A DNA stretch of 64,000 nucleotides from Bacteroidota bacterium (lineage in GTDB: Bacteria > Bacteroidota > Bacteroidia > Bacteroidales > F082): assembly GCA_016715945.1 (NCBI GenBank), contig JADJXJ010000001.1:1116001-1180000 (forward strand), written 5' to 3'. Position numbers and translations under genes: made by a program. Below the pieces are notes generated by a model. It was not told where the DNA came from. It made no database searches and was given only the letters and a program-made list of their open reading frames with translations. Below are positions 45,557-53,777 of this stretch, one piece after another. How positions within the stretch are numbered: the first letter of the stretch is position 1; every line of letters starts with the position of its first letter.

Positions 45557-45934
45557 ATGAATAACTTAACATTAAAAATCGGAATTACAATTTTTTTATT
45601 TTTATTAATCATTGTTTCAGGTGTTTGGCTTGCAAAAACAGGACGACCTTTGAACAGTAAAATTTTTGCCGTTCATAAAATTATTTCAGTCCTAACAATA
45701 GTTTTAGGAAGTATTTTTATCAGCCAAATGTCTAAAAATTTTGGTATTAACCAACAAGAAATAATTTTCATAGTTTTAACAATCGTTTTTGTGATTTTAG
45801 AAATTGTAACAGGTGCAATTTTAAGTTTTGAAAAACCGATAAACTCAATTATTTTATATTTGCACAAAATTATTCCTGTTTTAATCCTGATTTTTTCGGG
45901 TTTAACAGTTTATTTATTGGCATTTAAGAAATAG
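45557..45934 (+). CDS. four-helix membrane protein, unknown
   Basis: A 125-residue protein with four membrane helices (LKIGITIFLFLLIIVSGVWLA, ISVLTIVLGSIFIS, IIFIVLTIVFVILEIVTGAIL, IIPVLILIFSGLTVYLLAF). A His precedes two helices (VHKII, LHKII), a pattern compatible with heme or metal binding, but no family could be named. It follows the previous gene by 12 bases and precedes the acyltransferase by 4. Confidence 0.65.
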   Translation: MNNLTLKIGITIFLFLLIIVSGVWLAKTGRPLNSKIFAVHKIISVLTIVLGSIFISQMSKNFGINQQEIIFIVLTIVFVILEIVTGAILSFEKPINSIILYLHKIIPVLILIFSGLTVYLLAFKK

Positions 45935-45938
45935 AAGT

Positions 45939-46715
45939 ATGAAAGGTTATAAAAGAATACCATTAAGTTTTGGCAGACAAATGGTTGCTGTTTCAGCATC
46001 CGTTACGAAAGAAAAAAATGCAATTCATAGCATTACCGAAGTTGATATTAGCGAACCACGAAAATTAATCAAACAACATTTTGAAAAAACCGGAACAAAA
46101 CTTTCATTTACTTCATATATTGTTTGCTGTTTGGCAAAAACAATTACACTTTACCCTGATTTTAATTCATTTATAAAAGGTAATCAACTTGTTATACTTG
46201 ATGATTTGACAATTAGTGTTTTGATTGAGAGAGAAATAAACGGCGAAAAAGTTCCTGAACCAATCGGAATTAATGAAGCACAAAAAAAAACGCTTATTGA
46301 CATTCAGAAAGAAATCAGAAATGCCCAAGAAATAAAAAGCAATAAAATTGGTAGTTTGTCGAATTACAGTTGGATACGATTTATTCCAAAATTTTTGTTG
46401 AAATTATTTATTCGAATTGCAGAAAAAAACATAAATTTGGCTAAAAAATATGGAAAAGTTTGTGTTACGGCAGTTGGAATGTTCAGCAAAGAAACAGTTT
46501 GGTTTGTTCCGCACGGAAGTGCAACAGTTTTATTAACAGTAGGAAGTATAAACCAAAAAGTTGTAAAAATCGAAAACGAATTTGTTGAACGAGAGTATTT
46601 ATGTTTGACAGTTTCATTTGACCACAACATAATTGACGGAGCACCGGCAGCAAGATTTATGAACGATTTGATTAAAATTATAAAAAGTGGCGATTTGATT
46701 AGAGAACTAAATTAA
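45939..46715 (+). CDS. E2-type (2-oxo acid dehydrogenase) acyltransferase catalytic domain, stand-alone
   Basis: A 258-residue protein consisting only of the CAT-like catalytic domain of dihydrolipoamide acyltransferases. The catalytic motif is SFDHNIIDGAPAARF near residue 229 (HxxxDG). Other family segments are MVAVSASVTKEKNAIHSITEVDIS and GSATVLLTVGSI. There is no lipoyl or E1/E3-binding domain and no E1 or E3 gene nearby, so it probably acylates something else. Last gene of Crp/Fnr module 1; an attC-like palindrome follows 29 bases later. Confidence 0.82.
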   Translation: MKGYKRIPLSFGRQMVAVSASVTKEKNAIHSITEVDISEPRKLIKQHFEKTGTKLSFTSYIVCCLAKTITLYPDFNSFIKGNQLVILDDLTISVLIEREINGEKVPEPIGINEAQKKTLIDIQKEIRNAQEIKSNKIGSLSNYSWIRFIPKFLLKLFIRIAEKNINLAKKYGKVCVTAVGMFSKETVWFVPHGSATVLLTVGSINQKVVKIENEFVEREYLCLTVSFDHNIIDGAPAARFMNDLIKIIKSGDLIRELN

Positions 46716-46744
46716 ATAACTGAATGACAATAAAATATGAGCAT

Positions 46745-46871
46745 AACATATGTTAGCCGATAATTGCCGGCTTTCGTGCCAACTTGATACTTTGGTGCTT
46801 TTAACGAACCGAAGTGCTAAATTAATACGAAAGTGCTGTAAATCCGGCAACTACGGCTACCATTTTCCGTT
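46745..46871 (+). repeat. attC-like imperfect palindrome 3
   Basis: Arms 46745-46770 and 46844-46871 pair through TAGCCGATAATTGCCGG against CCGGCAACTACGGCTA, with AAC and GTT at the ends. The centre has TTTGGTGC and AAGTGCTAAA. It lies between the acyltransferase stop and the second regulator start. Confidence 0.65.
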
Positions 46872-46902
46872 GGCAGCAAGCATAATTTGAAATTCCGTAA
46901 AA

Positions 46903-47481
46903 ATGACAATTAATCCAAATAACAATATAAATTACAGTCTAGACAATTACAAAGAGTTAATCCAAACTCTTAAATCAATAGGACAAACTTTAAAAATCGC
47001 TAAAGGAAAATGTATTTTAACGGAAGGCGATGTAGTAAATCATATCTTCATCATTGAAAAAGGTTGTTTCAGAACATTTCGTTGGATAGACGATGAGGAA
47101 GTTACTATTGGTTTTAGTTTTGAGGGTGATATTGATACTTGCCCTTATGCCTTTATCAATCAACTAAAAAGTACAGACTGCATTGAAGCTTTAACCGACA
47201 GTCAAGTAATTAAAATTCCTCGTAGTGAGCTTCAAAATCTTGAAAGACAAAAGCCTGAATTGAACAAATTTACACAGATGCTTTTAAGCCACTACATTGA
47301 AATTCTCATTCAGAGAAATATTGACTTGCGAATAAAAAGTGCTGAACAACTTTATCAGGAATTGCACAAAAGACAACCAAAAGAAGTAGCTCAAATTCCG
47401 TTAATGTATATCGCTTCCTACTTAGGCATTTCAAAAGAAAGATTAAGCCGAATCAGAAAAAATTTCAAACCAATTGACTAA
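46903..47481 (+). CDS. Crp/Fnr-family transcription regulator 2
   Basis: A 192-residue regulator. The sensory barrel has GKCILTEGDVVNHIFIIEKGCFRTF and EVTIGFSFEGDIDTCPYAF. The winged helix ends SYLGISKERLSRIRKNFKP, with the E-x-x-S-R recognition pattern of Fnr. It is only distantly similar to regulator 1. Its stop codon lies inside a TTGAC-N4-GTCAA box, so the box sits upstream of the serine hydrolase operon and probably is its target. Confidence 0.88.
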   Translation: MTINPNNNINYSLDNYKELIQTLKSIGQTLKIAKGKCILTEGDVVNHIFIIEKGCFRTFRWIDDEEVTIGFSFEGDIDTCPYAFINQLKSTDCIEALTDSQVIKIPRSELQNLERQKPELNKFTQMLLSHYIEILIQRNIDLRIKSAEQLYQELHKRQPKEVAQIPLMYIASYLGISKERLSRIRKNFKPID

Positions 47482-47517
47482 GGTCAAATAAGCTGAAAAA
47501 TTGCTACCGTAATTTTG
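47474..47517 (+). promoter_or_regulatory. Crp/Fnr box with promoter, module 2
   Basis: TTGAC-TAAG-GTCAA (47474-47487) overlaps the end of the regulator gene; TAATTTTG is at 47510-47517. The centre-to-box distance is 29.5 bases, one base shorter than in module 1. Same logic as at 44861. Confidence 0.72.
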
Positions 47518-47784
47518 CAGTCAGATATAAAAACTTAAACAGACTTGCAAAATGTTAAAAGCACCAATTTATTGGGGTGTTAGTTTCTTACTCATCTTAA
47601 TGAGTTGTAAGAAAAGCCCCATTGTACCCTCAAAAGAGGTTCTAACCGATAATCCCAAAACCACTTATTTGGACAAATTGGTGGATAATACCTTTAAAGC
47701 CTATGCTTCAAAAGTAAATACTGCTGGTTTTTCTATTGCCCTCATAAACGCTGAGCAAATAAGCCAATACAATTATGGTGAAAC

Positions 47785-49638
47785 GTAACCCTTCGGCCAC
47801 GAGCATATTTTAGGATGGGGTTGGGTTGCAGATATTTGCGCTTAAAATTTTTGGGATATGATTCGTAAAGAGCGCAAAGACAAAATGTTTTTTTAAGCTT
47901 GGCCAAACCCCATGAGCGGAGATTTGTACTTTTCACACCAAAAGCTGGGGACCCGGAGGGTTCGTACGTTTGCGACTCGAGCAAGGCAGGCTGCAACTGC
48001 CCAAACAAAGTAGGATGGGGTGAAAAACCAGATGCTGACTAAGCTGGTGATGATAATCAATGGTATTTCATGGAAAATGCAAAAAACAGCGATTTTATCG
48101 CATGATTTTGTTGGAACTAAGGTTTAAGGGGCATTCCAGCAGGTTGATTCTGTAATTTTGCGAAACAATCACTATTTCCAAAAGCACATCAAGCCTTACT
48201 GGCCGAGCTCAATGCTTCGTCAGGCTTGCACGGCAAGGACATGGTATCGGATATGATGCGCTGGTGGTCGAGCTCAAGCTGCTCACATGAACTTGCCCAG
48301 CTCAAGCGTATGCTATTGGTGCAAAGAGCGAACGGTTTGTGGCTCCAATCCCAATCAACTAACCCTTTCGAGCTGCCGGAACCTCAGAAACCGGAGCCCC
48401 AGACCCAGCAAATAAACTACACCCGTACAAAAGCCGGGCAAAAAGACAAGCAACAACCGCTTCGTCTTGGACTTCCGGCCCATTTGCCACGCAAACACAG
48501 GTCATCGAACCACAGACCTTCCTGAGGGCGCGCTTCATTGGTAGCCATCGGAGGTACTTGATACGAGCCTGGCAGCACATGCCAGGCATTGTGCCCCAAG
48601 TATGTGCTTGGTCAGAACCAGAACAACACAGATAGCCATAGCCGACTTCCAGCCTGCCTATCGAGAAGGTAATGCCGGGCAAGCATGTTGGCTCACCGAT
48701 AGTGAGTAAATCGCAGATCACCTGCCATTTTACCGTCGGTACAAATGTTCAAACGTCGAAGCTTCAGTTGTCAGAGTCAACCATCAACGGATGGTTCAGC
48801 GCCAGCTGTCAGGTTGAACCGCTATACCATAGCCTGTGGCAAAGTTCAATCCTCGGCTACCTTCAGGCCGATGAAACGCCCATTGCAGTATTGACAAAGA
48901 CAAGCGGGCTCAACACACAAAGGTTACCTCTGGGTGTACCACGATCCGATGGAGCGCCTGTGGTATTCGACTACCAGGGCGCGGACGCGAAGGCCCGGAG
49001 AAGTTTTTGAAAGACTTTAGCGGAGTGCTTCAAACCGATGGTTATGCAGCATACAACGGATTAAGACTCAAAGGCCATATCTTGCCTTGCCGCATGGCAC
49101 ATGCCAGACGCAATTTTGAAAGGCATTGGATAACGACAGCCAACGGGCTGAAACTGCCCTGTTGCTTATAGGCAAGCTATACCAGATTGAGCGCGGCAAA
49201 AGAGAATCACCTGAACCATGATGAGATAAAAATCCTCAGACAGCAACAGGCCCAACCTGTGCTTGAGCAGTTGCATCGGTGGCTCAGTGAGCAACATGCC
49301 GTGTCTTGCCCAAAGCGCCATTGGCCAGGCCATCACCATGTTGACCCTTTGGCCAAGACTGATAAGATACCCGATGACGGACGATATCAAATGGACAACA
49401 ACCTGATTGAAAACACCATACGTCCTGTAGCCCTTGGCCGAAAAAACTATCTGTTTGCAGGCTCGCATGGGAGCAAAGCGCGCAGCCAGATTTATTCCTG
49501 TTAGCCATTAACTCAATGAAGTAGAACCTTTTGGCTGGCTCAGCCATACCCTCAGGTACTTCCAGCCACCGGCCAACCAACTGTACAACCCAAAAAAATC
49601 CAAAATAACAAGCAACACGCTCGTGGCCGAAGGGTTAT
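47785..49638. mobile_element. decayed IS66-family element inside the serine hydrolase gene
   Basis: The 1,854-bp element has 19-base terminal inverted repeats TAACCCTTCGGCCACGAGC, each with one outer base (G left, A in the complement of the right), giving the IS66-type GTAA end on the left. The 8-base target duplication GGTGAAAC is exact (47777-47784 and 49639-49646). Only the tnpC-type transposase is present, with several frameshifts; tnpA and tnpB are missing. Confidence 0.9.
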
Positions 49639-49640
49639 GG
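48165..49640 (+). pseudogene. IS66 transposase (TnpC) remnant
   Basis: IS66-type segments occur in changing frames: ELAQLKRML and an FGAKSERFVAPIP-like stretch near 48300, ADETPIAVLTK near 48870, TDGYAAYNGL near 49040, CRMAHARRNFER near 49090, and MDNNLIENTIRPVALGRKN near 49390. At least four frame changes are needed, so it is inactive. Confidence 0.85.
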
Positions 49641-50559
49641 TGAAACTAAATTGGGTAACAAAACCTTGCCCAACAACCAAACCCTTTACGAGATTGGTTC
49701 AATAACAAAAGTTTTTACGGCAATAGCCACTCATTATTGGGTTACCAATGTTAATGGAATGTTTATCACAACACCCATTGAAAATTTCTTGCCAACCAAT
49801 CTTAAACCCAAGTTGTCGCTTAACAATACCAAAATAACGTTTAAACAATTGCTCAATCACACAAGTGGGTTTCCAAGAATCCCAAATGATTTGCCCAATA
49901 ATAGCAACCCTTACAACGGTTATGACAGTACTAAGATGTATAACTACATTTTAAACAATAATTTACTTCGTACACCGGGAACTTTGCCAACAACCGAACA
50001 ACAAGCTTTTAACTATTATAGCAACTTTGCATACGGACTAGCTGGAACTATACTGGAACGAAATCATAATCAATCGTTGAACACAATTTTTCAAAACTAT
50101 ATTTTCAACGACTTGAATATGACCCATACTACGCTCTATAACATAGAGAGTATAAGCAACAGGGCATATCCTCATAATAATTCAAATAATGCAACTTATT
50201 GGCATTTTTCAGGAATGGCAGGTGCAGGCGGGCTTAAAAGTTGTTTAGCAGACATGATAAAATTTGCACAAATGCAACTTAGCACAGCCGTTGGAACTTC
50301 CTATCAGATTTGCCAACAACCTACGGTGCAAATTAATGGCAAAGATTATTTCGGTTTGGGTTGGGAATACTACTATACAACAAATGGCAAACGCATCAAT
50401 GTTAAAGATGGTGGAACAGGTGGCTTTACGGCATTTATTGCGTTTGAAAAAACTTCACAAAAAGCAATTGTAGCCCTATTTAACAATGAAAATACCAACG
50501 GAATGGCTACTCCTTTTGTAAATCTTTTGGAAGAATTTTTTAAATAATCAGAATACATA

Positions 50560-51177
50560 ATGAAAAATGTAATTTTCCTAACAGGCGTATTATTATGCCT
50601 TGCAAGCAAAACCTTTGCTCAGACTGAAACTCAAAATAATGGTATTGCTTCTGTTTTTGGAAGTGGTAAAACAGAAATTCAATGGAGTGGGCTTCTAACA
50701 CTTAATTATCACCAAAAAATTTCAAATGTGAAACCCGGAATTGCAATAGAAGCTACGATTAACAAACATTTTGTTGTAGGAGCTTTCGGTCAATTTACCA
50801 CAGGTAATTTTGCAATGCCGTTTAAGGGCTACCAAAACAACATCATTACACAAGATTTTGGAATTATCATTGGTGCTACGCAAAGTACTGATAAACTCTT
50901 TCACTTTGGTGGACAACTCAAAGTGGGAGCGATTTTAATGCAAGCAGACAGCACTGCCGAAATCAAATTATCACACCCATTTACGCCCACCGCAAAAGAC
51001 AACGGGATAACGATTTACCCTGAAATCAACGCTAATCTAAATCTTACCAAGCACTTAAAACTGCGAGCATCAACCGGATTTAATTTTCTGATGCTTAACA
51101 AAGAAACAGTTGTTAATGAACGAGATTTAGATACTTGGTTTCTCAATATGGCTTTAATTTTTAATTTTAATAAATAA
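50560..51177 (+). CDS. small outer-membrane beta-barrel protein
   Basis: A 205-residue exported protein with signal peptide KNVIFLTGVLLCLASKTFAQ. The rest is an alternating barrel pattern (GLLTLNYHQKISNVKPGIAIEATINKHF, ALIFNFNK end). There is no enzyme motif. It lies 12 bases after the serine hydrolase and 8 before the next gene, so the group is probably one transcript. Confidence 0.75.
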   Translation: MKNVIFLTGVLLCLASKTFAQTETQNNGIASVFGSGKTEIQWSGLLTLNYHQKISNVKPGIAIEATINKHFVVGAFGQFTTGNFAMPFKGYQNNIITQDFGIIIGATQSTDKLFHFGGQLKVGAILMQADSTAEIKLSHPFTPTAKDNGITIYPEINANLNLTKHLKLRASTGFNFLMLNKETVVNERDLDTWFLNMALIFNFNK

Positions 51178-51185
51178 CATCTCAA

Positions 51186-52259
51186 ATGAAAACTTCGTTA
51201 AAAAACATCATCTTATGTGTAAGTGTGATTTGTTCACTTTCATTCAATTTATTTGCTCAAACAGATAGTTTAACAGATAAGAAAAGGGTATTATATACCT
51301 TTGCCTATAATGAGCTTCCTGATAGTTCAAAAATTCCGCTTTTGGGTTTTGTAAATATCGCAGGCGGAAATCATAAGGGCTTACAGTTAGGTTATGTCAA
51401 TATCACTAATAAGAGCTTCAAAGGCTTGCAATTAGGTTTTATTGATATTACAAAAGGCAATCTGAGTGGGTCGCAAATAGGCTTTCTCAATTTTGGGGCT
51501 AAAAACGTACAAGGTCTACAATTTGGTTTCGGTAATCATTCTAAACAACATTTAGAAGGCTCTCAAACAGGTTTCTTCAATCAGGTAAGAAACAATTTAA
51601 ATGGACTTCAAACAGGTTTCGTAAACGAAGTAAAAGACAGCACCAAGGGAGTCCAAATAGGTTTTGTAAATGAAACTCGTAAGGACGCAAAAGGATTACA
51701 ATTAGGCTTTATCAACGAAACCAAAGGTAAAATGACAGGTTGGCAAGTAGGTTTTCTCAATGTGGCTGATACTATTGAAAAGGGCGTTCCTCTTGGCTTC
51801 TTTTCATATATCAAAAAAGGCGGATATAGGGCTGTAGAGATTTCAAGCAACGAACTCTATCCAATAAATGTTTCTTTCAAAACAGGTGTCCCGATTCTAT
51901 ACTCTATTATTCAGGGAAGTTTTTACGGTCATTATAAAAATCAATTTGCAATGGGTACAGGTTTGGGTTCTTTGATACACTTAAAAGGAAAGTTATATCT
52001 TAATCCTGAAGCCACATTTCATTCATCATTTAGGTCAGATAACTTCAATGCCACATCATTGGCTATGAACCTTAGGTATAGTATAAACTCTAACTTACAA
52101 TTGGCAGCAGGTTTGTCAGTAGTACAATTAAGCTATCCAAAAGACGGCTATCAAGAGCCATTTTTAAAATTTTCAAGATTTGAAATCAATGACAGGAATA
52201 GTTTTACTGTAGGAGCGAGGATTGCTGTTACATATAGTTTTACCAAACTCAATAAATGA
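51186..52259 (+). CDS. LA_2272-type surface repeat protein
   Basis: A 357-residue exported protein (signal KNIILCVSVICSLSFNLFAQ). Residues 45-210 consist of about nine 17-residue repeats built on GLQLGFVNxTKxxxK (for example KGLQLGFIDITKGNLSGSQ), as in the LA_2272 surface repeat family and likely to form a beta-helix or solenoid. Residues 225-357 look like beta strands of an outer-membrane barrel. The function is unknown. The stop overlaps the CPBP gene by four bases. Confidence 0.82.
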   Translation: MKTSLKNIILCVSVICSLSFNLFAQTDSLTDKKRVLYTFAYNELPDSSKIPLLGFVNIAGGNHKGLQLGYVNITNKSFKGLQLGFIDITKGNLSGSQIGFLNFGAKNVQGLQFGFGNHSKQHLEGSQTGFFNQVRNNLNGLQTGFVNEVKDSTKGVQIGFVNETRKDAKGLQLGFINETKGKMTGWQVGFLNVADTIEKGVPLGFFSYIKKGGYRAVEISSNELYPINVSFKTGVPILYSIIQGSFYGHYKNQFAMGTGLGSLIHLKGKLYLNPEATFHSSFRSDNFNATSLAMNLRYSINSNLQLAAGLSVVQLSYPKDGYQEPFLKFSRFEINDRNSFTVGARIAVTYSFTKLNK

Positions 52260-53053
52260 TTTCTTTGGAAAAATCAAAATTGTCTGTAATTGTCTTTTTT
52301 ATTTTCAGTTTTGTTGTTCCTTGGATAGGTTGGAGCATTATGGCTCTAAAAGGGTTTAATCTATATTTATTCTATACATCATATGGATGCACCATTGGCG
52401 GTTTGGTGGCTATTTTTATTGAAAAAGGGAAAAGTGGTTTGTGGTCTATTCTGCAAAGTTTTCGTTTCAATGCTTCATTGTCTGCTTGGGGTCTGGCGGT
52501 TATATTTCCTTTTGTTTGGCAGTTCATTAGTTTTGTACTTTTTGGAGCCCTTTTTAATAACAATGGAATAGGTAAAGTAGAGCTCTCTAATTTTTCAAAT
52601 CTATTTTCCTTGCATATTTTATGGTTGCTTACCACCGGACCACTTTCTGAAGAATTAGGCTGGCGGGGGTTTTTCTTGCCTAAGCTATTAAATAAGTATT
52701 CTTTTTTAAAGTCAAATGTAATATTAGGTTTAATTTGGTCTTTTTGGCATTTGCCCATCATGTATCAAAAATGGCTCACAATACCTTTGTCAGGCGTTTA
52801 TTTTTTTGTGGGTGTCATTTGCTTTGCTTTTATAATTGGTATAATTTACATTATTTCAAACGGTAATTTATTTTTGTGTATCCTATCACATTGGGCTATC
52901 AATGCCACTCAAGAAATGTTTGGGTCAATATTCCCGGGCATAGAGTTGCCAAATGAAACTTTTTATGTTTTCAGTACTTTTATTTTGGTTGCTTTTACTA
53001 TTTTACTTTTTTTTATATATAAACAAGAATTATTGAATAAAAAAGCCTTTTAG
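52256..53053 (+). CDS. CPBP-family intramembrane protease
   Basis: A 265-residue membrane protein of the CAAX-protease/bacteriocin-processing (Abi) family with about eight helices. The catalytic motifs are SEELGWRGFFLP (EExxxR), FWHLPI (FxxxH) and LSHWAINA. Members are often linked to bacteriocin immunity or to processing of envelope proteins. It is probably co-transcribed with the preceding surface proteins. Confidence 0.88.
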   Translation: MISLEKSKLSVIVFFIFSFVVPWIGWSIMALKGFNLYLFYTSYGCTIGGLVAIFIEKGKSGLWSILQSFRFNASLSAWGLAVIFPFVWQFISFVLFGALFNNNGIGKVELSNFSNLFSLHILWLLTTGPLSEELGWRGFFLPKLLNKYSFLKSNVILGLIWSFWHLPIMYQKWLTIPLSGVYFFVGVICFAFIIGIIYIISNGNLFLCILSHWAINATQEMFGSIFPGIELPNETFYVFSTFILVAFTILLFFIYKQELLNKKAF

Positions 53054-53066
53054 AATTTTTAAAAGA

Positions 53067-53516
53067 TTGAAGTTTATGAGATTCGCATACGTTATTATCC
53101 CACTTTTACTTTTTAAGGTATTGAGTTGCAAAAATTCGTCAAATAATGAAAAGATTAAAGACGAGATTATCAATGTAGAAAAAAGTTTCCAGCAAATGAC
53201 TGTACAAAAGGGTATTGCTGAAGCTTTCTATTTTTATGCAGATGACAATGCTGTTATAAAAAGAGAAAACGACACCCTCATCATAGGTAAAGAAAATATA
53301 AAAAGATATTATCAAGAACAAAACTTGAAAGACGTAAAAGTTAATTGGAAACCTGACTTTATTGAGGTTTCAAAATCGGGCGATGTAGCATATACTTATG
53401 GTAAGTATGTTTGGGAATTTACCAATGAGGCGGGGGCTGTAAAACAAATACGTGGAGTATTTCACACTGTTTGGAAAAAACAAAATGACGGTTCTTGGAA
53501 GTATGCTTGGGATTAA
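53067..53516 (+). CDS. NTF2-like (DUF4440/SnoaL-type) lipoprotein
   Basis: A 149-residue lipoprotein (signal YVIIPLLLFKVLSCKNSS). The mature part has an NTF2-like fold pattern: an N-terminal helix (EKSFQQMTVQKGIAEAFYFYADDNAVIKR), then strands ending RGVFHTVWKKQNDGSWKYAWD. It probably binds a small ligand; activity is unknown. It is the last gene of the envelope operon. Confidence 0.8.
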   Translation: MKFMRFAYVIIPLLLFKVLSCKNSSNNEKIKDEIINVEKSFQQMTVQKGIAEAFYFYADDNAVIKRENDTLIIGKENIKRYYQEQNLKDVKVNWKPDFIEVSKSGDVAYTYGKYVWEFTNEAGAVKQIRGVFHTVWKKQNDGSWKYAWD

Positions 53517-53777
53517 GTTCTATTTCAACTATTAGGGTTTAACTTTAATCTAAGAATGCCATCTGCCAACACGGGTAACCGTTGCACAACCTCACAAACT
53601 TTCTGTTTTCTCCTCTTAAAATTTTTTGCTTAATAATTTTAGTATTGCAATAAGCCTATACGGTTTATGTAAAACAGAATGCCATCCTGAACCCATTTCT
53701 ACGTATAGCGATAATAAGGTTAGATAATCGTTGAAAAGCATAAAAATCGATGCCGGCATGTCGTCCCGTGGCTAACT
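53517..53777. other. intergenic region at the left of the IS1182-type gene
   Basis: About 260 bases. Near 53564 CTGCCAACACGGGTAACCG looks like the left arm of an attC-like site without its right arm, perhaps cut off by the insertion. The left inverted repeat of the IS could not be fixed. Confidence 0.4.

Larger units (their letters stand above)
47552..50547 (+). pseudogene. serine hydrolase (class C beta-lactamase-like), split by an IS66 element
   Basis: Removing 47785-49638 and one 8-base target repeat rejoins a perfect frame of 377 codons. The N-terminus is a lipoprotein signal (SFLLILMSCKK). The rebuilt enzyme has the catalytic SxxK in EIGSITKVFTAI, the YxN-type motif in NYYSNFAYGLAG, and DGGTGGFTAF in place of KTG, as in esterase or penicillin-binding-protein-like hydrolases. 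Without excision the product stops after 78 residues. It would be the first gene of the envelope operon under box 2. Confidence 0.9.
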
